Assembly (NCBI GenBank): GCA_034769895.1
Contig: CM068367.1
Coordinates: 351,913,111 to 351,977,110, forward strand
From: Magicicada septendecula
Lineage: Eukaryota; Arthropoda; Insecta; Hemiptera; Cicadidae
DNA: 64,000 nucleotides
Direction: 5' to 3'
Part shown: piece by piece, positions 1 to 11,846 of the stretch
How the letters are laid out: every line of letters starts with the position of its first letter
Position numbering within the stretch: the stretch's first letter is position 1
Position numbers and translations under genes: made by a program
The notes under the pieces: generated by a model
Database searches by the model: none
What the model saw: the letters and a program-made list of their open reading frames with translations, nothing else
Told to the model about the DNA's origin: nothing

Positions 1-3000
1 AGCTTATCATGATCCTGTGATTCGTTGCAATACAGTATTAATAACACAACACCAACAGTATACGATATATCACAAACTACTTTATTTACTATAATTATGT
101 ACATATTAAAGTAATATCAAAATTTTATATTTTATTTCCAAGTACAAGTATGTTAGAGGAACTAAATTTCTTGAAAAGGTGTTCACAATTGAAGATGTAA
201 AGCTCTAAGTCACTTAGTGTCTTGTCTATAATAAAATTGTTTAATTACTATTATAAACGATTCTAATCAAACGAGTACCGATGCTCAGAATATTTTTAAA
301 CACAATTTTCTTTCTTCATTTCAATCTGAATCTTAATTTTACCTGCCTATGGCGGTATTAGACTGTACAACTTAGTTATGTATGGTACAATCGAACCATC
401 ATGCTCAATTCATTTTTAGTATTACAAACCTGGCGGGCTTTTGAAAATAAATTAAAAATTAAAATCATTAGTTTTCTATAGCCAATTCACGGATCATTTG
501 ATACAGTCACCCGGAATAGTGTCCTAACTGTATATTTTAGGTGTGTATGTTTTACCTGATTTCTTTAAGAGTTTTGTCAGAAGTAGATATTTGTTTCGTT
601 TCAAAGTAGAAAAGTTATGTTAAGTTTATGTTTTCGTTTGATGCTGCTAGTGATTCTTAGGTGACGTAATTTAATTTAAAATACCAACTGTTTGCCTAAG
701 TTACATACTGAATATCCAACATATGCTCATTACGAAGATTTCATTATGTGTCGTCCTTGCGTACGTTTCATGAATATATTGTATTGACAAAATAATTTTT
801 CCGTAAATTCAAATGCTTACTGCAATTTTTATGTATTAGACGCTGTTCGTTTATCCACTTGTTTGTTTACATGACTACACCTTTTACTTACGTTTGTACT
901 ATTTTCATTTATTCTGAGTGTCATAGTATACTACTGTACACGAACATCTCGGTGTGAACACACACATTCTCAAGTATATTACAGATATCACAGTAAGACG
1001 CTGGTAAACGCTTAAACAGTAAAAAGCTCAAACTTTTTAACGCTTCTTCAGGCGGAATTGCCCTTGTCTCCTATGTAAAGTTACCCATTTGTATTACAAT
1101 TCCACTCAGGCAAAAAAAATGTATCTATTTATAAACTTTAAGATACCAAAAAAGAAAGCAGTTAAATAAATAAGGTGTAAATAGCTATTATTGGGTAATA
1201 ATAATATGTAACTTATGACACTAGAGTCAAGTACCGACGAAACATAAACGCTGCGACGTTAGAGGTTAAAAACTAGGCACGAATGAGCGTAAAGATAACA
1301 GTAAAATAAAGTACAGGAATGTACCACGCGAATGATTCTCTGTTAGTCCATAATAATTAAAAGATAAGGAGTTCCATTATGAGGACGAAAACGAGGTTCG
1401 TGGTACCAGTTTACAAGTTCATAACAGTAGCTACGAAAATATTAATATATTTCTCCGTGAGCTTAAAACGTGTTTAAAGAACAGTGAGCTGAAGGGGCCA
1501 CATATCTTAGTAGAACATTTAAATAGATATTCCCTTTTTGAAACCCAATCGTTGCAGACAGAATTCTTTATTATACTGTTAACGGAATCTTTCACAAACA
1601 CAGTGAACATTATATACCACTTTGGCATTAATACGTTTTCAATGTGCGACATATTCACAAAGATTTTTAATTTTTTAAATAAATATACTGACGGTTTAAA
1701 TCATTAAGAGTATACAATACAGTTCTATAATTTAGACTGGGTCTCTGCTTAGCCACTGAGGTCAACTCAGATACTCGTTCAGATTCTACGTGAACTATTA
1801 GAACGAGCGTCTGACCCCAAAACAGTATTGCTCTTACAAATTAAAACGAGTGAGTTATGTCATTTTCAAAAAGGAAATTTCTCTGATAACTTATTACTAA
1901 AATTAAGTATTATCTTGTTATTCTACGTTTTACTTGTTTCTTGTTTCAATCAAAATTTCATTATGAATGTGTAATGTACTAAACTATGTACTTAGCATTC
2001 AGTTTAACATTCTGAATTGAAAAACATGCATACGACTATATTCTTTGACAATTAGGAATATTTAGTATAAATTATAAATATATTACTTAAACCAACTTAG
2101 GTGCGCATGCGCACACAGATCAGATACTAACTTAATGCGGCTAAATTCACGAGAGAGTTGATTTATACTGCAATAATATCGCAAATGTGGTTTGCTATAC
2201 GAATACTGTCAAGCTGCTCCGTATGTGCAGTACTTGTTTAATTAAGAGCATTCACAGCTGGGTTTTGTTTTATGCTCCCAGGGCTTAAAATTGACTGTAA
2301 TTAAAGATATCACGTTCTAATTATCAAACTATTGCAGCAATTTAAAAAGTCTAATTAAAATTATTATCGTTAATGAAATAAAGGTTACTATTGTTTTTCA
2401 TACTTGTCATCGCAATGGTAAACTCCTACTACAAGTAAATTAAATACAGATTGTAAGTTAATATTATATTGTGCAATAAAATATTATAAATGAAGAAAAA
2501 GCGACATGAGAGACGCAGTAAGGCAAAACCGAGAAGAGTTCATTAGATAATAAAAAGTAGAACATTATTCAGTGTAAAATCAAACGTAAACATTGTGTAG
2601 TGTTAAAGATAATTCAGGGCAGAAACACAAGTCAGCCCGTAGTGTGTACTGCAGATTGTACAGAAGAACGTAACCATTTTGTCCTGTGCAAAACACAAGA
2701 GACAAGAATGCATTTGCATACCACTGTAACATGGTTTTGTTTATTTCAACATTTTAGTTTTGTTTTGCTGTTTCTCAGCGCTTGTCTTATCACTGAATGT
2801 GATAATGACTATGACGCCAAGTTAAAATGAGCTATGTAACTTCCATTTTATTAACACATTATCAATAGTAATTGAATTGTAATTAGAGGTCTTCTCATTC
2901 CTCATATAGTTAAAAACCAACTGCGAGGTGGAAAAGTAAAGTAAAGTATATGTAAAATATTTATATCCTTATGAAAGCATATATACATGTTTGTTTTCTG

Positions 3001-4685
3001 TACAGAAATATAACATAAGTTATATTGTTAATTTATTTCATGGCAGATGAAGTCAGTATGTCTTCCATATATTACTTGTTGATTATGACAATAACAACAA
3101 AATGCAACACTGGAGCTTGATTCTAATAAAGTACTTTCATCTACCGAACAGTCGAAAATTCAAAGAAGAAAGTATTTCGTAAGCTAACTGCGTAGCTACT
3201 GCGTAGTAACAGGGAGTTGCAGTCCTAAGAAACTACCGCATACGGGTTCTTCGAGTGTGGGTTTAATCTTATTTCTAGTAATCTTTGTAGGAAACAAACT
3301 TACGTATCACCAAAGGTATTAAGCTGTCACTCCTTTCCTGTGTCCGCCTGTTCTACTTTCCTTCCGCTAGCATTAATGCCTGTGATCGCCTGCAACAGGC
3401 ACAGCAGGCTTATAAATCTGAATTCCAACTATCTTATTCTTCATCTGTACATCTTAACAAAAAATATATTCTTTTGTCCACAATTTAAATAATGTAACGC
3501 TTGGAAATATTAATTACTTTGGGCATAATAACAAAATCATCAAATATGTTATATACTGTACGGATAACGCACAAACTCACACACACACCATACACATTTC
3601 TTTATGGGAATTCTCGCATAATGTTCCTCGTAGTTATGGCTTATCATACTTATCATATGACTATAACAATAACAGCATATTAATTCTACACATATAAATG
3701 TGTATTGTATTGTCCGATCCACATTTTAAAAAATTATTCTCCATCATCCAGAGTCTATTACACACAGAAACACAACCCTAAACTCACGTTTTTAATGTGT
3801 GTATGTGTATTACTGTATGACAGGTTGGGGTTGTACACAAAGTTGCAGAAGTTTAGGATGAGCGACTAACAGTTTATTTGCATTCATTACCCATAAAATT
3901 GGTTTAATCTTTCCTCTCAACTTTAAAACAAAAGATATTTTTAAGGTTTTTATTTTAATTAAAAAAAATATATATTCGAATTCGTTAAAAATAGCAAAGT
4001 TTGAAATTCTTTAACATAATTAACTTGATTTTTTATAGTGACATAACACAATTTTATTCTGCATAATATTAATGCAGAATTTAACTAACATTACCTTCTT
4101 TAGAAATATAGTGTTGAAAAACTTTGTAAAATAAAAACATAAGTTTTTATTAATTTTTTATGAGAAAAATAATGTTTTACGTTAGTTTAATATATTCATA
4201 AAGTATATAATTTAATGAAATTGTCTTTAAAAGTCTTTAAATGTGCTTAAAAACGTTCTCTTATATGACATTAATGAAAATAATTAATTTCACTTTCGTG
4301 ATATAGTAGATTCACTTTGAGGAGAATTCTGTCGATTGGACATCTCATTAAGCCTTTCTCCTGTCGTTCTACAGGCCGTCATCCGTGGGTATCGCATCCA
4401 TCAGTCAATTAAGTCAACAATGATTGCAGAAAATTTCTTCGAATTGTGCAGGTTTTGAATAGGCCTAACTTGTACAGTGATTCCATGTTCAGCTACGACT
4501 AACTTAATCGAGGTCTAAAACGGAACTGACGTTTACAGAAATCAAGCACGATTAGCACGAATAGAATAAGAGAGTAGAGCCTGACACAGAGATAGCGGTA
4601 ATATGCTTATTATTTTGACTGTGTTGTACGATTTCATTCTTTGTAGGTTTAAATTCGATGATTTCAGGTCAACGAGTTGTTTATT
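1..4685. other. AT-rich stretch without a recognisable gene
   Basis: I see no conserved protein motif, RNA gene or clear transposon end here on either strand. Open frames are short (at most about 76 codons) and look random. The only local structure is simple AT-rich sequence, short A or T runs and a CA-rich patch near 3570-3590. A TAGGCCTA octamer lies at 4460. The stretch could be intergenic or intronic. Confidence 0.6.
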
Positions 4686-4689
4686 ATTA

Positions 4690-5112
4690 TTGGCACCACT
4701 GTATTCGCCTCGGGCACGATTGGAATAAGCCGGAAATTTATGCTGTGATTAAACTTTTTTTGGAAATGTTTAACTGCATCCGGTATAAAAAAGGAGCTGT
4801 ATTCAAGGTTGCGTCTCGGCTCCACCGAATACAAAAATTTTAACCATTGTTTGACAATGTACATGCGCAATCCAAAGAAATTTTTGCGTTGATTCGTAAC
4901 CGTTGATGAGTTTTGGGTTCACCACAATACTCCTGAGACCGAACAATAGTCACAACAATGGACCACGAAATCAACTCCAAAGAAGGCAAAGATAACTGTT
5001 TTTTGGGACGTCCGTGGAATAATTTTCAACGACTTCCTTAAAAAGGGGAAATCAATTATTGGAGAGTACTATGCAAACCTACTGCACCTTATAAGCGACT
5101 AAATCCAGAAAA
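4690..5112 (+). pseudogene. mariner/Tc1-type transposase relic
   Basis: Plus-strand frames give several mariner transposase blocks. A possible N-terminal block (NKPEIYAVIKLF) lies near 4719-4755. A better block starts near 4848 with RNPKKFLR, a stop codon, then FVTVDEFWVHHNTPE near 4896-4940, which holds the first catalytic Asp of the DD34D family (codon 4905-4907). It is followed by QWTTKSTPKKAK, VFWDVRGIIF and GEYYANLL up to about 5090. Compared with intact family members about 15 residues are missing between the KSTP and FWD blocks, most of the N-terminal half is gone, and the second and third catalytic Asp regions are absent. It is clearly dead. No terminal repeats were found around it. 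Confidence 0.7.
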
Positions 5113-7910
5113 ACGGAGTGTCGTAGAACTAAATTAAGTGTCGTAGAGATACAATTTTATTTTGTGAAATGCTGTAGCAAATCTGTTTTGGAAAGTAAAA
5201 ATCGAAATAAAACAGTTTTGGTCTCGTTAATAAATGGGACCCGTTAAGTGGAGCGCCACTCCATAACTAATGTCATACCAAAGCCTTTAATTAATGAAAG
5301 AGTAAGCTTAATATAGATTTTAGCAGAGCAAAAGTGCATATATTTCGTAAAAAATAAAATTGTCTTCAATGTTCTCTTAGTTTAAATTTTATTTCTGTTT
5401 GTGACTCTACCGTGTTACTTTATTGTTAAACATAATTTCTAAACACTTAATTTCAACTACTTGTTCTACAGACAAATAATAAAACAAAACAAATAGCAGT
5501 TTGAGTTTGTTTTTTCTTCAGCAGAAGCATTCTACAGCGACTAAAAACAAATTCTTTCGTTGTTCGTCTTATCGTATTTTCCGCTAAAGTCGCTTCCAGA
5601 TTTAGTTATTAAAAACTCATAAGTACAATACATACATGCAACAATTTTAAAAGGTTTTAATTAGCCATACGAACCATTATTAGTAATTCTTTCTTATACA
5701 TAGAAAACAGCAAAAATATAGGTGTCACTACTTAATAATATAAAATATTATGTCTATAGGAGTTAAAATACGAAATTTTATATAATGCACTAAGAGTTAC
5801 CAAAAGGGGAAAAAGTTATGCACTCATAAATTATAAATATTTAATGTCACATTGAAAAGGTTATACAAAGAAATAATATTTTAAAAAATATACTAATTTT
5901 AGCATGTGAAAGACATTAGTATAAATACATGTTTAAATCAGTGTTATAAATAAATTTATAGAGTTTATTACTAAGCGTAGAATGCCAAAATTACGACACA
6001 ATATTACTTTTATTTCATTCCTTAAAACTAGTTCTTCATAAAATCAAGATCAGGACACAAAATAAGGTACAGGAATATATGAGAGAAGATTAATTTTGTG
6101 GTAGGGAACAATAATGTGAATCTGGCTTTAATTTTATTTTTGTGTAAAAAGTTTATAAACAAACACATTTTTTGACACGGAGAAATCCTTTGATATAGTA
6201 GATTGAAACGTATTTTTAAAGTGATGAAGATGATTGGTATCAACTATAAACACAAACTTTTCGTTTTGAGCTTTACAGAAACTGAAGAATGATAGTCAAA
6301 GGAATAAATGTATTTAAAAACCAGACAAAATTTAGGAAAGATGTAGGTCGGAGCTACCCTTTGTAGCTTGTAACAGATAGGTTACAAGTAATCCTTTGTA
6401 TTAAATAAACGAGCTGTTGGAAGAATTTGTTTTAGTTTTGTGTTATAAAAATCGAATTGTTTAAATGTATGTAGACATGTTCATTATATTATAATAAAAT
6501 AAATATTTTTGTATTCAAAATAAACATTTCAATTGTTTTTTTGTAACAAAGTAAACGTAATAAAAATGGTTCTTGTTAGGTTATAAAACTAGATTAGTGT
6601 AATGAAACTATTTCAGCACACTTCAAGAGACTGTATTTAAAATTTTTCTCCATAAAAAATCGCATTTACGCTTACAGAGTCTCTTTAAACCGTCTGAAAA
6701 ACTGTGAACTAATATAGGCATATTTTATACTATTAGTACTTAAAAAAAGTCAGGCATCTTCGGATAAACATTGATTTACAGTGATAATTATATTTACAGT
6801 TCAATCGAGAGTTATCTCACATAGCAATAACTAGATTAAAAGTTGTCACCATCAAATGGCGATTAGTGGATGATTAGTAGTAATCATCATTTGAAATTGT
6901 ATTCTCTCCGTAAAGAAAATGAACACCTCTTTCATTTAAAGAAACTAATGTATCTCCATCATAGCGGAAAATGCAATATGTACGAGAGTCGTATCTTCAC
7001 CTGTCTAGGGAATATAAGGTTTCATCCACAAGACGTACACCATGCTGGACTGCTATTCTGAGAACACAGTCTTTCTTCAGTTAGTATGTTCTTGCTTGCA
7101 TGAAAACAAGTGGACATGCCATTTAAAATAAGTATATTATAATGTATAATCACAAACACACATACACAGAATACCATAATTATTTCTTGTGCAATGCAAT
7201 GTTTTAGGTTGAATGCAACGTAAACTAATATATGTGTACAATATTACAGCTACAATGGTTACGTACAATTTGTGTATACGGGTTACCACAGCAACCGTTA
7301 AGGTTGCTAGCTAGTGTAAATGTTGATATCATAAAAAAAAATGTATGCACGCGTGTTCTAAAGTAATAAAAACAAAGGAAAACAAGAAAAGTAAGGAAAA
7401 ATTATACTGTCAATAAGGCGGAAGGATAATCAAATGGATACGTATAAGCAGTAGATATTACAAATGGAAATAGATACAATACTACACATACGAATATTAC
7501 AGTTTCTACTTTTAAGGCCGAGATAAGTGAGGAACGCTCGACGAAAGGCCTTTACTGGATAAGTACCATCTCGTGGAGCTGTGAGCAGACAAGTGCTAAC
7601 GATAATTCTGCGTGTGCGTGTGCAAGTGTAAAGAATGAGAGTGAAGAATAATGGAGAGACATTATTATATTCGTATTATTACGTATTATATACGTATTAT
7701 GTTCGTATTATATTTAATTTTAAGTTATTGCATGAAGAAGCGTTAACAACTTTTGTAGAAAAATGAACAATGTATCAATGTAAAATTGACGCAATGTTAT
7801 GTCAGAAACAACTTTAGAATGTTTACGTATACGGTTTCCCACCGTATAAGTATACTACATACTGTACTTATAAATTATATGTTTCTATCAGAATAAACTG
7901 CTGTGGTAAG
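5113..7910. other. AT-rich stretch without a recognisable gene
   Basis: No coding motif, RNA gene or element boundary was recognised. Open frames are below about 75 codons with no family signature. Possibly ancient decayed repeats. Confidence 0.5.
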
Positions 7911-8116
7911 TCTTCTTCTTCTTCTTCTTCTTCTTCTTCTTCTTCTTCTGCTTCTGCTTCTGCTTCTGCTTCTGCTTCTGCTTCTCCTCCTCCTCCTCCT
8001 CCTCCTCCTCCTCCTCCTCCTCCTCCTCCTCCTCCTTCTCCTTCTCCTTCTCCTTCTCCTTCTCCTTCTCCTTCTCCTTCTCCTTCTCCTTCTCCTCCTC
8101 CTTTTTCTTCTTGCTT
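7911..8116. repeat. Compound trinucleotide/hexanucleotide repeat
   Basis: About 200 bp of almost pure pyrimidine on the plus strand, in blocks: CTT repeats, then alternating CTTCTG, then CTC repeats, then alternating CTTCTC, then CTC running into T-rich sequence. It is open in all plus frames (poly-Leu in one) and gives Glu/Gly-rich peptides on the other strand. These are repeat artefacts, not genes. Only the G of the CTTCTG block breaks a long polypurine/polypyrimidine tract. Confidence 0.95.
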
Positions 8117-8699
8117 CAAGGTTATGATTTCATTAAGTTTGTTCCGATTTTTGCCATATCAGGCCTATCTTTCTACCACTTCTTTCATTTTTGTTTTTTT
8201 TGTTTGTTTATTTGTACATAGACTAATGCCTCTCAGTGTCTATCCTGCGTAATTTTTCCAAGCCGACACAGCAATTATATCTTTTCTTATATTATTTCAT
8301 TCAGAGGTAATATACGTCTTTCTTTATATTGTTGTTATTTGCTTATACAGGGAATATGTCTTCGGGTATTTTTTAAAAATTTCCTCTCCCTTGACTGTAT
8401 CTTCTTACTTTGTAATGACACTGTCCGTATCTCGTTACAACCAGATATCCGCCACTTTCTAAAACTTCGTTATATGTCCTTCTTTATTTAATTGTAGGCC
8501 TACCTGTTGTACGTATCGTTCATCCATTCGATGAAGTTACAGAATTAAGATGAGACAACAGATCAAGTCAGTTTTGAATTATCTTTGCAATTAAATTTGT
8601 TATTGTTGCTAAAATTGTGTTGACATCAAAGCAGGTGAGTGCAGATCATACGTGAGACTTTGTAAACATATTTACACATGGGCAAAAAAACTACAATTT

Positions 8700-8990
8700 T
8701 AGAAGACCATGGTCAAACCAGTTTTGCTGTGTGGATGTGAAATTGACAATTCCCGTGAAATAAGAAAGAAAAATTGAGCCGTCGGAAATGGAAAGGTCAA
8801 AGGAACGTCGTACGTTGCACCAGTTAAGACAAATGACAAAGTAGGACTCGCAAAAATTTGAATGGCACAAGAAACTTCCGGCACAGGTGGAGAGGGTGCT
8901 AATCGAAGTATTCTACACTCGGCCCTGAGAAACAAATCTATTGGGAGGAGAAGACTGAGTAAGAAATGAAAAGACGTCTTTGAAGTTGGA
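8700..8990 (+). pseudogene. Possible non-LTR reverse transcriptase fragment
   Basis: A plus-frame peptide KTMVKPVLLCGCE near 8705-8743 resembles the motif that follows the polymerase core of many insect non-LTR reverse transcriptases (KPVLLYGCETW-like). The following sequence has stops and no convincing further match. Too short to place in a clade. A chance match is possible. Confidence 0.35.
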
Positions 8991-9186
8991 ACAGGCGTTG
9001 TTTTGTAAACCCTTAAGTGCATAACAGGAGGAAAACGTATCGTTCAATAGAGTCCTTGAATTTTGTTAATTTGTTATTTATGTCATTGTCATAACTATGA
9101 CAGACATCGCATCACAAACAATTAAAATTGTTGAGTTCATCTTACATACAATTTATCTCTACAGTTTATCTCTAAAAGTTTAATTT

Positions 9187-9832
9187 TAACATGATAATGT
9201 TTTTAGACTGGTGGTCATTCCACAAAATGCGTGATGCGTCATCGAAAAATGTAACGCTTCCACACTTTCGATTCCCCACAGTCTAGAAATCTTTTGTTTA
9301 CAAAACATTATCATGCTTCGATGTTTCGGTTTCGTCGAAATTCTTTATGCGCGCGCGCGCGCGTGTGTGTGGGTGTAGGGAGAGAGAGAGAGAGAGATTT
9401 TTATGCTGGGGGTCATTCCACAAAAATGTAACGTCATCGAAAAATGTAACGCTTCCACACTTTCGATTCCCCACAGTCTAGAAATCTTCGGTCTCTGTCG
9501 TTTTTAAAAAATCCGTACGAACATCGCTGAACAGGAGAGTCTGCAGTTTATGCACATTATACGTTTCAAAAGCCTAAAAACATTATCATGCTTCGATGTT
9601 TCGGTTTCGTCGAAATTTTTTTAATTTTTAGGCTGGGGGTCAGTCCACAAAAAAAATGTAACGTCATCGAAAAATGTAACGCTTCCACACTTTCGATTCC
9701 CCACAGTCTAGAAATCTTCGGTCTCTGTCGTTTTAACATGATAATGTTTGTTATATAGTAAATATTTGTATTATGTAGTAAATATTAAAAACATTATCAT
9801 GCTTCGATGTTTCGGTTTTGTCGAAATTCTTT
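9187..9832. repeat. Alternating A-B repeat block (three rounds)
   Basis: Two different units alternate three times. Unit A (9203-9293, 9403-9500, 9627-9733) contains GGTCATTCCACAAAA, ATCGAAAAATGTAACGCTTC and CGATTCCCCACAGTCTAGAA. Unit B (9303-9342, 9579-9618, 9787-9832) contains ACATTATCATGCTTCGATG and TTTCGGTTTCGTCGAAATT. The sequence AACATGATAATGTTT (about 9188 and 9735) is partly complementary to the start of unit B, so units can fold back. Different fillers lie between copies: a GC/GT/GA microsatellite at 9349-9399 and a unique stretch at 9510-9575. No ORF spans the block. Confidence 0.85.
9349..9399. repeat. (GC)n(GT)n(GA)n microsatellite
   Basis: Alternating GC dinucleotides run into GT and then GA repeats, inserted between an A-B pair of the surrounding repeat block. 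Confidence 0.95.
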
Positions 9833-10435
9833 CTTATTTAATTTTTTAGCCGTGATGTTGCCGATTACTCGAAAATACCACTAAACAGAAATATAAAAAA
9901 AGACGTTTAAAAATTGTATCGTCAATTTTATCAGTGATATCGTTTGCATAAAATGAAGAGTTTATAAACATAGAACACAAGAGTTTACATTACAATACAG
10001 TTGAGTTGCTGACTTCCTGAATCAGTGTCAACTAAAGAGTATATAGCCTATCCCGTCACGGTTTTTATACATTTGACACACATTTTGCAAAGCGAGATTT
10101 TAACAACCATAAAACTGTCTACCTTTATAGAGCATCAAGGGCGGGTAAAGGAGACAAATGAGAAACCACATTGCGGTGACAGTAAAAATCGTCACCAATA
10201 CTGGCACAAGTCCAGGCTTCTTGCTCGTGGTGTAAGCTGTAGACTCACGTCGTTAAAAGCAAATTAAACTTGCCCTTTGAGAACATGCCTTGTAACTGAA
10301 TTTTGATTACTACTTTGTAAATAGTAGCATTTATACATGATTTTTCTTTGCAAAATTTCTGATATAAAAATAATTTTTAAGGAGTTACTTTATGCAAAAT
10401 ATTATGTTAATTAATAGTTATTTAATAGACAAGAC

Positions 10436-10640
10436 GATATGGCGCCGGACTATCAACTTAGAGGAATCCGGTTCAATTCCCGGGTACACCAAAAATTTGA
10501 GGTGAGTTTTGCAGCCCCTCCTTCATCTATACCTGGGATTACGTCGTGGAATAACAACGGACGGCGAAGGGTATTGCTGTCCACACTCCCTTCCTTTTAT
10601 ACCGAATAGCTTACGTTAGGTATTCTCTTAAACTACTTTG
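10436..10640 (+). mobile_element. tRNA-derived SINE fragment
   Basis: Around 10440-10490 the sequence has the right half of a tRNA-like promoter: TGGCGCCGGACTATCAAC, a B-box-like GGTTCAATTCC at 10470-10480 and CCCGGGTACACCA just after it. It continues into a non-tRNA body without cloverleaf pairing. A 5' A-box is not convincing, so the copy seems truncated or decayed. Insect SINEs often have this plan of tRNA head plus unrelated body. The 3' end near 10640 is a guess, as I saw no target duplication. It is not an intact tRNA gene. Confidence 0.5.
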
Positions 10641-11410
10641 GCATTTCAAAAGGGAGTCGTTACTATTACTGTTGTGTTTATTATTCAGTTCTGCAATTTT
10701 GTTACACTGTAAGTCAAATTAAAACAAACATGAAATGTGTGTGTGTGTGATTTCAGGAAAAGATAGGGAGAGATAGAGTCAATAAGACAAAACATAACTG
10801 CTTTTGGGACCAACACCCACAAGACATAACATTACACACCATTACATACACATAACATTACATTTGTGCAAATAAACACAAACAGCGGACAATAGAAAGA
10901 CTTCTGAGGAAGGCATCAGGACAAGTGTAGAAAGGTAGTGAGAGAAATAAAGAAGACCCAGTATTGTCCGAAAAAAGAATACCGAAAGTACAACTAGCTA
11001 AATAAATCTAAGAGACCTCTCTCTCTCTCTCTCTCTCTCAAACATACACGCACGCACGCACACGCAGACACACACACACACATATATATATATGAGTCAT
11101 ATATTATTAGTAATGACTCATTGTTTGTATCACCGAAGTAGGTTAGGAATTAAGAATTAGATAGACTAGCCTACCTTATGTGAGCTACATGCAAGAAAGT
11201 TCTGTAGCCAAGATTACGTTTCAGCCAGTCATTGTTATACCAGTATCTCTTATACTTAATTCCTTATGGGGAGACGGCTTGAGAGCTGAAAACTGCACCT
11301 TGATTTTATGTGGGCCGTGATGGAGAATCAGACGCCATACCCACTGGTCGACTATAAATTTACATAATCAAATTAATTTAAAACTACTTTTTCAAAACAT
11401 TTCTTTAATT
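10641..11410. other. Non-coding stretch with CT, CA and AT microsatellites
   Basis: No gene recognised. A (CT)n run at 11017-11039 is followed by CGCA/CA/TA repeats to about 11093. Smaller GT runs lie near 10735. Confidence 0.7.
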
Positions 11411-11419
11411 TTGCAGAGA

Positions 11420-11452
11420 GGTTTCGGGGACCCGCCGTATCCCCTTCGTCAA
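11420..11452 (-). ncRNA. Degenerate hammerhead-like core, PLE type
   Basis: Read on the minus strand: TTGACGA (one base from CTGANGA), an extra A, a five-base stem II (GGGGA with TCCCC) and GAAA. The first core C is T here, so it would not be expected to cleave. The layout matches the better hammerheads further right in the window. The short self-complementary stem III of the others is not seen. It may be the tail of an old Penelope-like insertion. Alternatively it is a chance match. Confidence 0.35.
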
Positions 11453-11846
11453 TGCTTGATAATCTTTAATTTTGGCAAAAGTGACCAAAAAACAAATATT
11501 GCCCAGCACTGGCGGAGAGATTACGACTGGTTCTCCAAAGCTTATTCTGTAGAAATAAAATAAGTTCTTTGAAAATCTGGTTATAATATTGTAGGTTGTA
11601 AAATTAAGTGTAGTGAAGATGTGTGAAACTCTGTGTGTGTTTGTATAGGCAGAGAGAGGCCACACAAATACATAAACGCCACATTTACTTATGTTTGAGA
11701 CTATGCGGTGACAGACACTACACATCTACTATATTCTAGTATCATAAACTCAAATTTTTTCTGTTGTATAGAAACAATAAATTACAATCATCCGTGTCAT
11801 GTATTATATTAGGTGTCGTCATATCTTAACCAGTTTCTGTATTGAT

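Noticed and set aside
2600..2830. Plus frame of 76 codons with a hydrophobic C-terminus, possible small secreted protein
   Set aside because: No signal peptide at the start, no recognisable family, and length expected by chance in AT-rich DNA.
7868..8127. Long poly-Leu and Glu/Gly-rich open frames
   Set aside because: They are translations of a trinucleotide/hexanucleotide microsatellite with no stop codons possible; no flanking coding signal.
10025..10267. Plus frame of 80 codons
   Set aside because: No motif, and adjacent to decayed repeats; cannot be supported as an exon.
10436..10495. Intact tRNA gene
   Set aside because: B-box and CCA-like words are present but the acceptor and D arms cannot be formed; treated as a SINE fragment.
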